Shown in pieces: positions 24,972 to 33,461 of a DNA stretch of 64,000 nucleotides. The position numbers and the translations under genes were made by a program. Source of the DNA: Caproicibacter sp046707225 (GTDB lineage Bacteria > Bacillota > Clostridia > Oscillospirales > Acutalibacteraceae). The first letter of the stretch is position 1, and each line of letters opens with the position of its first letter. The notes below the pieces were generated by a model. The model had not been told where the DNA came from, made no database searches, and was given only the letters and a program-made list of their open reading frames with translations. Location: NCBI RefSeq assembly GCF_046707225.1, contig NZ_JBJKOP010000014.1:1-64000 (forward strand), in the 5' to 3' direction.

Positions 24972-26237
24972 TTATTTGCCGAGAATGCGGAACATTTGAT
25001 TTTTATAGGCTTCCACGCCCGGCTGGTCAAACGGATTGACGCCGAGCATCTTGCCGGAGAGATAGCAGGCGAACGGGAAGAAATAAAAAAGCTGACCGAA
25101 GGTATCCTCGTCCAGGGCGGGTATGCTCAGGACCCCACAGGGAAACCGTTCGCTGTGGGCGGACACGGTGGCCTGAAACGCGGCCCGGTTGATCTCGTCG
25201 AAGTCCTTGCCGTCCAGGTAGCCGAAGGCATCGTCCACTTCGTCGGCCGGAAGAGCCGGGGAAGCTTCCCGCTTGCGCACCTCGAGAAAATTCTCGAACA
25301 GCACGGGAGTACCCTGCTGAATGAATTGGCCGATGGAATGCAGATCCTCGGAGAAACTGCCGATTACAGGATAAAGTCCTCTGTTGTCCTTTCCTTCACT
25401 TTCCGCAAAAAGCTGGGTCCACCATTTGGCGAAGCGGAATAGCCTTGGTTCGAAGAAAGACAGCATCTCGATGCGATATCCTTTCCGGTACATCCAATTC
25501 CTTACGGCGGCAAAGCGCAGCGCCATGTTGCTTTCAGCGGGCTCGTGCAGAAGCCGCTCTCTCATCCGATGCGCTCCTGCCGCGATGGCGCGCAGATCCA
25601 GCCCGGCAACTGCCGCCGGGAACAGGCCGATGGGGGTAAGAGCGGTGTAACGGCCGCCGACGTCCTCTGGGAACGGCAAAAACGTAAAGCCGTGTTTTGT
25701 GCAGAGCTGCTCTAAGTGACTGCCGCGTGTGCCTGTCGCGATCACCCGCTCCGCGTATTTCTCTCCGTACTGCTCTTTCAGAAAACTTCTAAGCGCGCGG
25801 AAAGCGATTCCGGGCTCAAGCGTTTCAAAGTTCTTGGCGATCACGTCGATATAGACCGATTTCCCCCTTAAATGGTTCAGCACTTCCTTGACACTGTGTG
25901 CGGAAATCGTATTCCCCGCCCAGATAATTTCCGTTCCGCTTTTGCTGCCCATTGCGCTCACCATGGCGCGGGCCGCCTGATTCGATCCTCCGATGCCGAC
26001 GACGACAAGAGCGTCCGCATTGCGGTTCACTTTGCGGGCAAGTTCCTCATAACGGGCCAGCCAGGCGTCTCCGGCCCATTCGTCCACATCCAGCCAACCA
26101 AGGCTGTCTTTGTACTGCTTTTCACCTTTCCGGACGGCGTCCAGAATCCCTGCGTTTTCGCGCAGATAGGACGTCAGCTCCGCTTCCGGGAGCATTCCGC
26201 TTTTGTTGACAAGAGAATACGTAATTGTTTGGTCCAT
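24972..26237 (-). CDS. Glucose-6-phosphate isomerase family protein (divergent PGI)
   Basis: Phosphoglucose-isomerase fold, 421 aa, against about 445-450 for the common Firmicute enzyme. Sugar-phosphate-binding motifs are recognisable: VVVGIGGSNQAARAMV (usual GIGGSYLGA), DVGGRYTALTPIGLFPAAVAG (usual VGGRFSVLSAVGLLP), and the His-bearing HSERFPCGVLSIP and YLSGKMLGVNPFDQPGVE near the end. It lies in a sulfatase operon, 41 bp downstream of a sulfatase, and its SIS motifs are unusual. It may be a dedicated isomerase for a desulfated or sulfated hexose rather than the housekeeping Pgi. Cellular location is cytoplasmic. Confidence 0.85.
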   Translation of the reverse strand: MDQTITYSLVNKSGMLPEAELTSYLRENAGILDAVRKGEKQYKDSLGWLDVDEWAGDAWLARYEELARKVNRNADALVVVGIGGSNQAARAMVSAMGSKSGTEIIWAGNTISAHSVKEVLNHLRGKSVYIDVIAKNFETLEPGIAFRALRSFLKEQYGEKYAERVIATGTRGSHLEQLCTKHGFTFLPFPEDVGGRYTALTPIGLFPAAVAGLDLRAIAAGAHRMRERLLHEPAESNMALRFAAVRNWMYRKGYRIEMLSFFEPRLFRFAKWWTQLFAESEGKDNRGLYPVIGSFSEDLHSIGQFIQQGTPVLFENFLEVRKREASPALPADEVDDAFGYLDGKDFDEINRAAFQATVSAHSERFPCGVLSIPALDEDTFGQLFYFFPFACYLSGKMLGVNPFDQPGVEAYKNQMFRILGK

Positions 26238-26278
26238 AGGTTTTTTCCTCCTTACTGTGGGCTTGTAACTTTATTTTG

Positions 26279-27619
26279 TCAGTGAAGTTCATCAAAATTC
26301 CGGATAAATACTTTTTCCTTAGCGGACATACTGTCGGGATAATTAACCAGAGCCGTTTCCGGCGGGATCATCACGCCGAGGCGAAGGGGGTCTTCGGTTC
26401 TTTCCATCCAGCCGTCCAACCGCCGCGCGAGTTTCTCCGCCGTTTCGGCAAAATCGGGATTCCCCATCAGGTTAATTCGCTCCATCGGATCGCAGACCAG
26501 ATCAAACAGAAGCTCTCTGGGCTGGGGACGCTGGTAGTATCCCGCTTCGGTTCGAAGAGATTTGTCGGGGGAATCGTCGGTATTGGAGGGCATTGGCTTT
26601 TCATAGGAGCTGTACCTGCGGATGTACTTGAATCGTTCGGTGCGCACACAGCGTTTTGGTTCGTAGGCCACATGAAAGTTGACTTCCGAATAAACGCTGT
26701 CCCGGATGCTTTCCTTTTTGCCGTTTAAAACCGGAAGGAGGGAAATGCCCTGCAGCCCTTCCGGCTTTGGAACCCCGGCCAGCTCGCACAGAGTCGGGTA
26801 CAGGTCCAAGTGGGAAACGAGGCAGTCCAGCGCGCGGCCGGCCATTTGATTTCCCTGATATTTCATAATCAGGGAAACTCCGATGCCGGTGTCGTAAAGG
26901 GTGCATTTCATTTCCGAAAACGCGATGCCGTGATCGGTCGTAAACAGAACCAGAGTATCCTTCTCCCGCCCGCTTTCCCGCAGAGCATCCAGCACAATGC
27001 CGGCAGCCTCATCGGCAATTTTCAGGCTTTCAATAAAGGCTGCCATGTCCATCCGATTTTCCGGCGTGTCGCAAATCGGAGGCGGAACCTGTACATACTG
27101 TGCTGCTTTCGGGTCGGGCACTTCGGGAAATACCCGGTGGGTGTTGAACAGCCCCATGGAAAGGAAAAACGGCTTGTCATGCGTGCCTTTCAGATAATCT
27201 GCCGCCGCGTGTGCATTGCCGAGATCGAAGACCTTCCAGTCCCGCTTGCACTTTCCCATAGAATAGTTTGCGTCACCCAGAATTTTCTGGTAGCCGAAAG
27301 CACGGGGATTCTCTCCCTCGTGCTGGATTCCGCACAGAGCGGTCTCAAAGCCGTTGATTCCCAGCCAGGCCGCCAGATGGTCTTCAGGGTGAAATAGCGA
27401 AAATCCGCGGTGCGCAAGACCCCACATGCCGTTGGTGTGGGGCATTTTTCCGGTTAGCAGGCCCGCCCGGCTGGGCGAACAGGTGGGGCAGGTGCAGTAT
27501 GCCTGACGGAACAGAGTCCCTTCCTCTGCCAAACGCTGCAAATTGGGTGTAGGGAGTCCGCATCCATACGGCTGAATAAAACGTCCGGTATCATGAGTAT
27601 GGAGATACAGTATATTCAT
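26279..27619 (-). CDS. Sulfatase (formylglycine, Cys-type)
   Basis: Type I sulfatase, 446 aa, hydrolysing an O-sulfate ester. The maturation signature is CPTCSPSRAGLLTG (Cys47), the C-x-P-S-R form. The N-terminal metal site is degenerate (LHTHDTGR, Asp10 instead of the usual DD). The second metal site is LVLFTTDHGIAFSEMKCTLYDTG, with the conserved KxTLYD-type motif. No signal peptide, so it acts in the cytoplasm and on imported small substrates. It lies between another sulfatase and the PGI-like gene. The family is S1; the subfamily is not assigned here. Confidence 0.93.
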   Translation of the reverse strand: MNILYLHTHDTGRFIQPYGCGLPTPNLQRLAEEGTLFRQAYCTCPTCSPSRAGLLTGKMPHTNGMWGLAHRGFSLFHPEDHLAAWLGINGFETALCGIQHEGENPRAFGYQKILGDANYSMGKCKRDWKVFDLGNAHAAADYLKGTHDKPFFLSMGLFNTHRVFPEVPDPKAAQYVQVPPPICDTPENRMDMAAFIESLKIADEAAGIVLDALRESGREKDTLVLFTTDHGIAFSEMKCTLYDTGIGVSLIMKYQGNQMAGRALDCLVSHLDLYPTLCELAGVPKPEGLQGISLLPVLNGKKESIRDSVYSEVNFHVAYEPKRCVRTERFKYIRRYSSYEKPMPSNTDDSPDKSLRTEAGYYQRPQPRELLFDLVCDPMERINLMGNPDFAETAEKLARRLDGWMERTEDPLRLGVMIPPETALVNYPDSMSAKEKVFIRNFDELH

Positions 27620-27742
27620 TTATAAAATCCTTTCGAAGGTATCCTTACTGTTCGGTTAAAGTGAACGCCGCCGCTTTCAAAAGTGCGGCGGCGTTGATTA
27701 ATCGCGATTTGTTTCTCCAAGGCTTTGTCGTGTTCCGGGTGG

Positions 27743-29104
27743 TTAGTCCCCGAAAACAAATTTGCGGTAAGCAGGCAAAACGGGATCCTTTGTTTCCTCC
27801 ATGGATTTGAGAAGGTCCGCACGGAATTTCCCAATCTGCTCCCGATATACCGGATCGTTAATCAAATTATACAGCGCATTCGGATCCTTTGTAAAGTCAT
27901 AGAATTCCTCGCGGCAACGGTAATCAAAGAAGCGTACCCGCTCGGCCACTTTGGAATCCGTTTCTCCGGCGGCTTTCATCGCCTTGTAGGTCAGGCCGGA
28001 TTTGGATTCGTTCTTGTAAAGCCTTTCCCCGTTGGCCCAGGCGTTGAAAATGTAGCCGAAGTGCCGGCTCTGTATGCAGCGCATGGGGAAGGAATCTTTC
28101 GCATGCGTTGTGTTGAACTGGGTAAAGACCGTGTCGCGGTTCTCCTGCTCTTCTCCCAGAAGAAGAGACAGGTAGCTGCAGCCGTCCGTTTTCAACTCTC
28201 CCTCCAAACCCAGAGCTTCCAAAATGGTAGGAGTATAGTCGATACCGGAAATGTAATCCTTACGGTTCCATTCGCCGGCTTTGAAGTGTCCCGGCCAGCG
28301 TGCGATCAGCGGAGTCTTCGTGCTGTTCAGGTAGCAGTTGGCTTTGGAAAACGGAAACGCCATGCCGTTATCACTCATAAAAATGATTAGCGTGTTGTCC
28401 GCCTGGCCTGCCTCGTCCAGAGACTTGAGAACATTTCCCATCGTCTCGTCGCATCGGTGGCAGCTCGAATAGTATTGTGCGAGTTCTTTGCGCACATCGG
28501 GCAGGTCTGGCAGGAATCCTGGAACCCACGCTTCCTCCGGCCTGTAATAGCGCGACGCATAGGTGTGGTAGCCGTAGAACCGCGTCAGCTCGTCATCGCT
28601 CCCGGCGAAGGGGCGGTGCGGGTCGTGGGAATTGGCCATCAGGAAGAACGGTTTCCCGCTCTCCTTTGCGCGGCGGAAGAATTCAGCCGAATCACGCCCG
28701 TAAATGTAGGGGCTTCGGCCGTTGCCGTTCTGCGGATTGAAGACGTCGTCGCAGAAATCCCAGGCAAATTTGTACTCCGGCTGACAGTGTTCCACTTTGC
28801 CGATAATGCCGTTGTAATATCCATGTTTCCGCAAGATCTCTGTCAGCGTTGTCACGTCCTCGCGGATCGGATCGAATCCCAACGCGCCGTTGTGGTGAGG
28901 ATAAAGTCCGGTCAGCAGGCACTGCCGCGACGGTTGGCAGACCGCAATAGTCACATGCGCGTTGTCGAACCGGATTCCTTCCGAAGCCAACCGGTCCAGG
29001 TTGGGGGAGATATTGTCCACCGGGCAGCCGAAGCACCCGATGGTGTTATAGTTCATGTCGTCCGCCAGCATTAAAAGAATGTTAGGTTTTGTGTTTGTAT
29101 TCAT
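27743..29104 (-). CDS. Sulfatase (formylglycine, Cys-type)
   Basis: Type I sulfatase, 453 aa from the ATG at 29104; a longer frame would extend over the adjacent TctA remnant. It has the classic metal site NILLMLADDMNYNTIGCFGC (Asp15, Asp16) and maturation motif AVCQPSRQCLLTG (Cys56). A later metal site, LIIFMSDNGMAFPFSKANCY, is followed by STKTPLIARWPG. No signal peptide is visible. It is the first intact gene after the LacI-regulated promoter at 29425-29454, and its start overlaps the end of a degenerate TctA fragment. The substrate is probably a sulfated mono- or disaccharide. Confidence 0.93.
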   Translation of the reverse strand: MNTNTKPNILLMLADDMNYNTIGCFGCPVDNISPNLDRLASEGIRFDNAHVTIAVCQPSRQCLLTGLYPHHNGALGFDPIREDVTTLTEILRKHGYYNGIIGKVEHCQPEYKFAWDFCDDVFNPQNGNGRSPYIYGRDSAEFFRRAKESGKPFFLMANSHDPHRPFAGSDDELTRFYGYHTYASRYYRPEEAWVPGFLPDLPDVRKELAQYYSSCHRCDETMGNVLKSLDEAGQADNTLIIFMSDNGMAFPFSKANCYLNSTKTPLIARWPGHFKAGEWNRKDYISGIDYTPTILEALGLEGELKTDGCSYLSLLLGEEQENRDTVFTQFNTTHAKDSFPMRCIQSRHFGYIFNAWANGERLYKNESKSGLTYKAMKAAGETDSKVAERVRFFDYRCREEFYDFTKDPNALYNLINDPVYREQIGKFRADLLKSMEETKDPVLPAYRKFVFGD

Positions 29105-29349
29105 GAGTGGGTTCCTGTTCCTCCTTTGTGTTGCGTTTTTCGTTATTTTTTGAAAGAACAAATATTGCAATTAAAATAAGAAGAAGGGCAACACAGACCG
29201 GGTGTTGAAAAAATCCGAGCCAGTTGCCCTTCAGCACAACCATGCTGTTCCTCAGATAGGCTTCTGCCATGGAACCGAGTATCATGCCGAGCAAGCTGTG
29301 AAAGAAAGGATCATTGCTGCTGTAAGTGCAAGGGATAATATTCTTTCAT
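29082..29349 (-). pseudogene. Deletion scar: binding-protein signal peptide joined to a TctA C-terminal fragment
   Basis: The 5' part (29349 down to about 29290) begins with an AGGAGAGG site and ATG. Restoring one A in the AAAG run after the ATG gives a complete lipoprotein signal peptide ending LSFTAC, like the TctC signals at 33462 and 41485. The 3' part (29294-29082) encodes LGMILGSMAEAYLRNSMVV and GFFQHPVCVALLLILIAIFVL, the last 50 residues of a TctA permease. Both intact TctA proteins of this window have the same pattern (LGPLAESNMRRALIIS.., FFQKPI..). The middle of the binding-protein/TctB/TctA operon appears to be lost, leaving a scar at the head of the sulfatase operon. Confidence 0.8.
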
Positions 29350-29376
29350 TGATTTCCTCTCCTTTTTTCATGAAAT

Positions 29377-29392
29377 ATGAAAACGTTTTCAT
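29377..29392. promoter_or_regulatory. LacI-type operator of the sulfatase operon
   Basis: ATGAAAACGTTTTCAT is a perfect 16-bp palindrome. It lies about 25-40 bp downstream of the predicted start point. The LacI regulator at 29582-30592 is the obvious candidate ligand. Confidence 0.75.
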
Positions 29393-29424
29393 TGTTAACT
29401 TAAAAGGTTTTTATCGCTAATAAT

Positions 29425-29454
29425 AGTATAAACTTTTCAATATCTTGATGTCAA
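29425..29454 (-). promoter_or_regulatory. Promoter of the sulfatase operon
   Basis: On the minus strand, TTGACA (29449-29454), an 18-bp spacer and TATACT (29425-29430). Confidence 0.65.
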
Positions 29455-29530
29455 TTACTATAAACGTTAATATAATAGAAAATTTTTGCACCAAATAACT
29501 AAATAAATCGTAAGTATTATTAGATTAAAA

Positions 29531-29546
29531 ATAGAAACGTTTTCAT
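29531..29546. promoter_or_regulatory. Second LacI-type operator upstream of the sulfatase promoter
   Basis: ATAGAAACGTTTTCAT differs at two positions from the perfect palindrome at 29377-29392. The two centres are 154 bp apart on either side of the promoter, suggesting looping. The rest of 29455-29581 is AT-rich without other recognised features. Confidence 0.6.
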
Positions 29547-29581
29547 AAAAACTGCAATACTTCTTATTAAAAGATAAAAAG

Positions 29582-30592
29582 CTACCTTCCATCTTCGAGA
29601 TGATAAACCGGCGGGACGCAGATCTTTTCTTGCCCGTTGGAGTCAATCTTGCCGTTGATTTTTTTGTAGAGATGTTCCGCCAGGATGATTCCGATTTTTT
29701 TAGAGTCCCGGATCATGCACGGGATGGAAACACCGAGCTTATTCAGCGTATCCTGCTCCGCAAAACCGACCATATCCACTTGATGGAGCAATTTTCTGTC
29801 GCGTTTATTCATCAACATGACGGCAGATTCGAGAAAATTTGCTCCGTAGAAAATTAACGCCGGGTGCTTTCTGTTTCTTATGTCTTCCTGAATCTTGTGA
29901 ATCGTGCGGTCCATATTGTCGATGACGGCACAGTTGTAAACATGGTGAAGGTCAGAAGCGTCGCGCCCCGCGTCTTCGAAGGCCTGCTCGGTTCCCTTGG
30001 TCATCATCTGAATACTGGATGCCTGTTCAAAACCATACATGGCATAAAGTGGACGGCATTCGTATTTTTTTACGGCAAAGCTGATGAGAGTATACGCGAT
30101 CTGATCATAGTCTCCTGTGATCACGGCATCGCAGCCGATGTCATAATACCGGTCAAACAGAACTATGTTTTTGAAATTCTGGGCGACGGACCGCAGATAA
30201 GCGGTATTCTGGCCGATCGGCGCTATAATCAGCCCGGCGACTCCCTGACTGAGCAGTTCCCTGACGATAAACCGTTCCTTGTCTCCGTCGTTGTCACTCC
30301 TGCAAATAAAAGTGACATATCCGCGCTCATAGAAATAGTCGCTGACAACCGCGCAGACATCACCAAAGAAAAATTCCGTATGAGGGATGACGATTCCGAT
30401 ATTTTTCGAATGCCCGCGTTTTAGACTCTGGGCAAAGACATTTGGCTCATAGTTCATTTCCCGAATTGCATTCTTAATATTGTAAGCAGTCAGGGGGCGG
30501 ACGCTTTTGGGGTTTTCCAGGTACCGTGACACGGTACTGATAGAGACCCCCGCTGCGGAGGCAACTTCACGAATTGTTACTTTTTTAGACAA
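29582..30592 (-). CDS. LacI-family regulator of the sulfatase operon
   Basis: LacI repressor, 336 aa. I chose the TTG at 30592, which follows AAAGGAACG. The protein then opens SKKVTIREVASAAGVSISTV, the normal LacI N-terminus; an ATG 33 bases upstream has no good ribosome site and lies very near the predicted transcript start. The hinge region NVFAQSLKRGHSKNIGIVIP is followed by a sugar-binding-type effector domain. Transcription is towards the sulfatase operon, on the same strand. Operators at 29377 and 29531 are adjacent. No direct site was seen at its own promoter (TTGACA-17-TAATAA, 30646-30674). Confidence 0.88.
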   Translation of the reverse strand: MSKKVTIREVASAAGVSISTVSRYLENPKSVRPLTAYNIKNAIREMNYEPNVFAQSLKRGHSKNIGIVIPHTEFFFGDVCAVVSDYFYERGYVTFICRSDNDGDKERFIVRELLSQGVAGLIIAPIGQNTAYLRSVAQNFKNIVLFDRYYDIGCDAVITGDYDQIAYTLISFAVKKYECRPLYAMYGFEQASSIQMMTKGTEQAFEDAGRDASDLHHVYNCAVIDNMDRTIHKIQEDIRNRKHPALIFYGANFLESAVMLMNKRDRKLLHQVDMVGFAEQDTLNKLGVSIPCMIRDSKKIGIILAEHLYKKINGKIDSNGQEKICVPPVYHLEDGR

Positions 30593-30645
30593 AATATCAC
30601 GTTCCTTTTCTTTCGAATGCAGCAAATTTTCATTTCCAATCCCTA

Positions 30646-30674
30646 TTATTACTCTTCCTGGGCACTGCTGTCAA
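30646..30674 (-). promoter_or_regulatory. Promoter of the LacI regulator at 29582
   Basis: TTGACA (30669-30674), a 17-bp spacer and TAATAA (30646-30651) on the minus strand, 54 bp before the TTG start. Confidence 0.6.
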
Positions 30675-30709
30675 CCGGAAAGGCCTGTACACTGCGTCGT
30701 GTTAATGAT

Positions 30710-30845
30710 AACGCAAATTAGTTGTTATAATACATAAAAAATTGCGTTTATTAATAGAAAAACTTGCAAAAATTTTAAAATGATCTTGACGAAACCCCTA
30801 GAATGGCATAAACTCATGTTAAAAGAAGTGTTAACATTAACGCAA
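30710..30845. promoter_or_regulatory. Repeated TTGCGTT/AACGCAA elements around the sulfatase 3 promoter
   Basis: AACGCAA occurs at 30710-30716 and 30839-30845, and its complement TTGCGTT at 30742-30748. They flank the promoter at 30786-30814 on both sides. They are probable operator half-sites, perhaps for the LacI-type regulator encoded at 32362 in the same operon. Confidence 0.45.
30786..30814 (+). promoter_or_regulatory. Promoter of the sulfatase 3 / LacI / TTT operon
   Basis: TTGACG (30786-30791), exactly 17 bp, TAAACT (30809-30814), 53 bp before the ATG. Confidence 0.65.
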
Positions 30846-30866
30846 TAGAAGGGATGGAGCAAATCG

Positions 30867-32345
30867 ATGCCGGAGGCACAAACTGAGATGGATGGTTTTG
30901 AGGTGCTGATTTTTTGCAGCGATCAACATACGGCGGGCGTGGCGGGTTTTATGGGGGATCGCATAGCCCGCACGCCACATTTGGACGCCATAGCCAGTCG
31001 TGGCATCGTTTTTGAAAATGCCTATACGTCCTGCCCGCTCTGTGCGCCGGCCCGTGCTTCGTTTATGACAGCCAGGGTCCCTTCCCGGATTGGAATGTTC
31101 AATAACTCCTGTGATTTTCGCAGCAGCGAAGTCACCTTTGCCCATCTTCATGCGATGAAAGGGTACGACTCGGTTTTGATTGGGCGGATGCACTTCAATG
31201 GGATGGATTTTTTTCACGGCTTCACCAAACGAGTCAGCAAGGATATTACCGGCAGCTACTGGGGATTCAGCGCTGAAAACCGTGCCGATCTGAAAAATTA
31301 TGCCAGAAGTATGCGGCAGGAGAGCTGCCTGGAACTGCTTGGAAGCGGAGACACACCGGTACGGGAGTATGATCGCCGGGTCGTTGCCAACGCGATGGAG
31401 TACCTTGCGCATGACTATGAAAGACCTCAGCTTATGGTAGTCGGAACCTATGGTCCCCATTTTCCCTATGTGGCCGATGGCGCCCGGATGGAGAAATACA
31501 GGGAGGCCCTGCGCGGGGTATACCGGGAAAGCAGGCCGGATTTTACAGTTCCGCCCCTTCTGAACCGGGTGCAAAAAGCGTCAGCGGAGGATATTATTGA
31601 ACTGCGTGCCGCTTATTATGCCCTGGTGGAAGAGATGGACGATGAAGTCGGGCAAGTCTATCTAGCGTTTCAAAAATATCTTGTACGCCGGGGCAGACCA
31701 GGAATTTTTATCTATATGTCGGACCACGGGGATCAGCTCGGATATAAGGGACTGTACGGGAAACAGACTTTTTTCGAAAGATCAGTGAAAATCCCCCTCG
31801 TCTTTTCTATGAGTGGCGTTGGCCCTCGAAGAGTGCGGGAGTCAGTCAGCATTATGGATGTCGGGCCGACCCTGTGCAGCTTAAATGGAACGGAGAATTA
31901 TCCGGATGCGGACGGGAAGAGCTTTGCTGCCGCTCTGGACGGAATCGAGATGCCCGGCCGCTCGGCGGTGTCAGAATTCTATGATATGCAGGACAATCGG
32001 TGCCTTGTTGGCCGAATGCTTCACCGCGAACACCGAAAACTGATTTGCTACGATGCGTATCCGGAACAGGATATGCTTTTGGATACGGAACAAGATCCGG
32101 AAGAAGAAGAAAATCTGGTTTCCGTGGAACCGGGGCTTTATCGGGAGATGAAAGCAATTTTGGATTCCTCTCCTGTGGCACCGGACAATAGAGCTGATTT
32201 CCGCGATTGCCTTTTAAAACACCGGATCCTCGCTCAATTGGGAGCGAAGCACCCCGAATGGAATCCTTATACCTATATCGCATCGGAAGCGGTGCGGGAC
32301 ATCTCAAGTTCCTGTAAACGCTCCGGCTTAAAATCAACAAAGTGA
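30867..32345 (+). CDS. Sulfatase (formylglycine, Cys-type, CAPAR variant)
   Basis: Type I sulfatase, 492 aa, without a signal peptide. The N-terminal metal site is VLIFCSDQHTAGVAGFMG (Asp19). The maturation motif is SCPLCAPARASFMTAR (Cys59, CxPAR rather than CxPSR). Later metal ligands are in FIYMSDHGDQLGYKGLYGKQ, and SVKIPLVF follows. The GLYGKQTFFE segment is typical of cytoplasmic choline- or carbohydrate-sulfatase-like members. It opens an operon with a LacI-type regulator and a tripartite tricarboxylate transporter, which suggests the substrate enters through that transporter. Confidence 0.93.
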   Translation: MPEAQTEMDGFEVLIFCSDQHTAGVAGFMGDRIARTPHLDAIASRGIVFENAYTSCPLCAPARASFMTARVPSRIGMFNNSCDFRSSEVTFAHLHAMKGYDSVLIGRMHFNGMDFFHGFTKRVSKDITGSYWGFSAENRADLKNYARSMRQESCLELLGSGDTPVREYDRRVVANAMEYLAHDYERPQLMVVGTYGPHFPYVADGARMEKYREALRGVYRESRPDFTVPPLLNRVQKASAEDIIELRAAYYALVEEMDDEVGQVYLAFQKYLVRRGRPGIFIYMSDHGDQLGYKGLYGKQTFFERSVKIPLVFSMSGVGPRRVRESVSIMDVGPTLCSLNGTENYPDADGKSFAAALDGIEMPGRSAVSEFYDMQDNRCLVGRMLHREHRKLICYDAYPEQDMLLDTEQDPEEEENLVSVEPGLYREMKAILDSSPVAPDNRADFRDCLLKHRILAQLGAKHPEWNPYTYIASEAVRDISSSCKRSGLKSTK

Positions 32346-32361
32346 TGGCAGGAGGAAGGAA

Positions 32362-33399
32362 ATGTCACATATAACGATCAAACAGATTGCCGCTGAAGCC
32401 GGTGTTTCCATCGGAACCGTGGACCGCGTCCTGCACAACCGGGGGCGGGTGTCAAAGGAGAAGGCGGAATTAATTTTGAATATCTGCAGGCAATGCGGCT
32501 ATGAGCAGAACGTTGTGGGCAGAGCCATGGCAATGCAGAGAAAGCAACAGACGGTCGCGGTTGTAATTAATTCCAAGGACAGGAACAGCTTTGCCGCCAA
32601 GGTTTATGAAGGAATTGAAGCAGCAGAGGAAAAAATTAAAGATTATAACGTTACTTTTCTTTATCGCGATGTGGTCCAGAATACGGTAGAAGAACAGATT
32701 GCAATTTTGAATTCTCTTGAAGAAGAGAATCTGGCGGGCTTGATCATCAAGCCGATCGATACGCCGATGATCCGCTTTCGGCTCAGCCGCTTTGCCGACA
32801 AAGGCACTCCGATTGTTCTGTGTACATCAGATATGGAATCGGTGAAAAAGCTCTGCTATGTGGGTCAGAATCACTATCGGGACGGCAGGCTGATGGCAAA
32901 TACCCTGTCGAAGCTGTCTGGGGAAGCACTGCACATCCTTATGATTGTTGGCCCTCTTCAAACCAGTGCCCGCCGAGCCAGAATTGACGGCTTTCTTTCC
33001 TATATGCAGGAGCATCAAAGAAATTACGAGATTAGCGGGGTTTGTGAAGTCAGCTATCAGCAGGAAGAAGCCTATCGAATGACTCTGGAAACCCTGAAAA
33101 AATATCCGATGGCAAATGCTTTGTATATCAATTCGCCGGATGTTGCAGTCTGCTTAAAGGCACTGAAGGATTACGGAGAGTTTCGCGGACTGCGGTTCAG
33201 CTTTGGGCATGTGGAAAAAGTCGGGCCGTTCATTCAAAACAGGGAACTGGATTTTGCAATCAGGGAGGTTCCGTTTCAGCATGGGTATCGGGCGGGCGAG
33301 GCCATGTTTCGGTATTTGCTCAATAAGGAAATTCCGGCCATGGAAAGCTGTGTATTCAGAGGGGAAGTCCTCTTTGAAGAGAACAGCAGTCTTATTTAG
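32362..33399 (+). CDS. LacI-family regulator in the sulfatase/TTT operon
   Basis: LacI/GalR-type regulator, 345 aa. The HTH ITIKQIAAEAGVSIGTVDRV (4-23) has VDRVLHNRGRVS instead of the common VSRVLN, a variant seen in regulators with sugar-binding-protein-like ligand domains. The effector domain (from about 62, TVAVVINSKDRNSFAAKVYE) resembles ribose-type binding proteins and lacks the usual dimer-specific C-terminus of LacI. AGGAGGAAGG precedes the ATG. It lies 16 bp after the sulfatase and 62 bp before tctC, so it probably autoregulates the operon. Confidence 0.9.
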   Translation: MSHITIKQIAAEAGVSIGTVDRVLHNRGRVSKEKAELILNICRQCGYEQNVVGRAMAMQRKQQTVAVVINSKDRNSFAAKVYEGIEAAEEKIKDYNVTFLYRDVVQNTVEEQIAILNSLEEENLAGLIIKPIDTPMIRFRLSRFADKGTPIVLCTSDMESVKKLCYVGQNHYRDGRLMANTLSKLSGEALHILMIVGPLQTSARRARIDGFLSYMQEHQRNYEISGVCEVSYQQEEAYRMTLETLKKYPMANALYINSPDVAVCLKALKDYGEFRGLRFSFGHVEKVGPFIQNRELDFAIREVPFQHGYRAGEAMFRYLLNKEIPAMESCVFRGEVLFEENSSLI

Positions 33400-33461
33400 A
33401 ACTCTGGCGTGCGTTTGCGCGTTAGAATAGACCATTTTTTTCATTAAAGGAGGAGTTTGGA

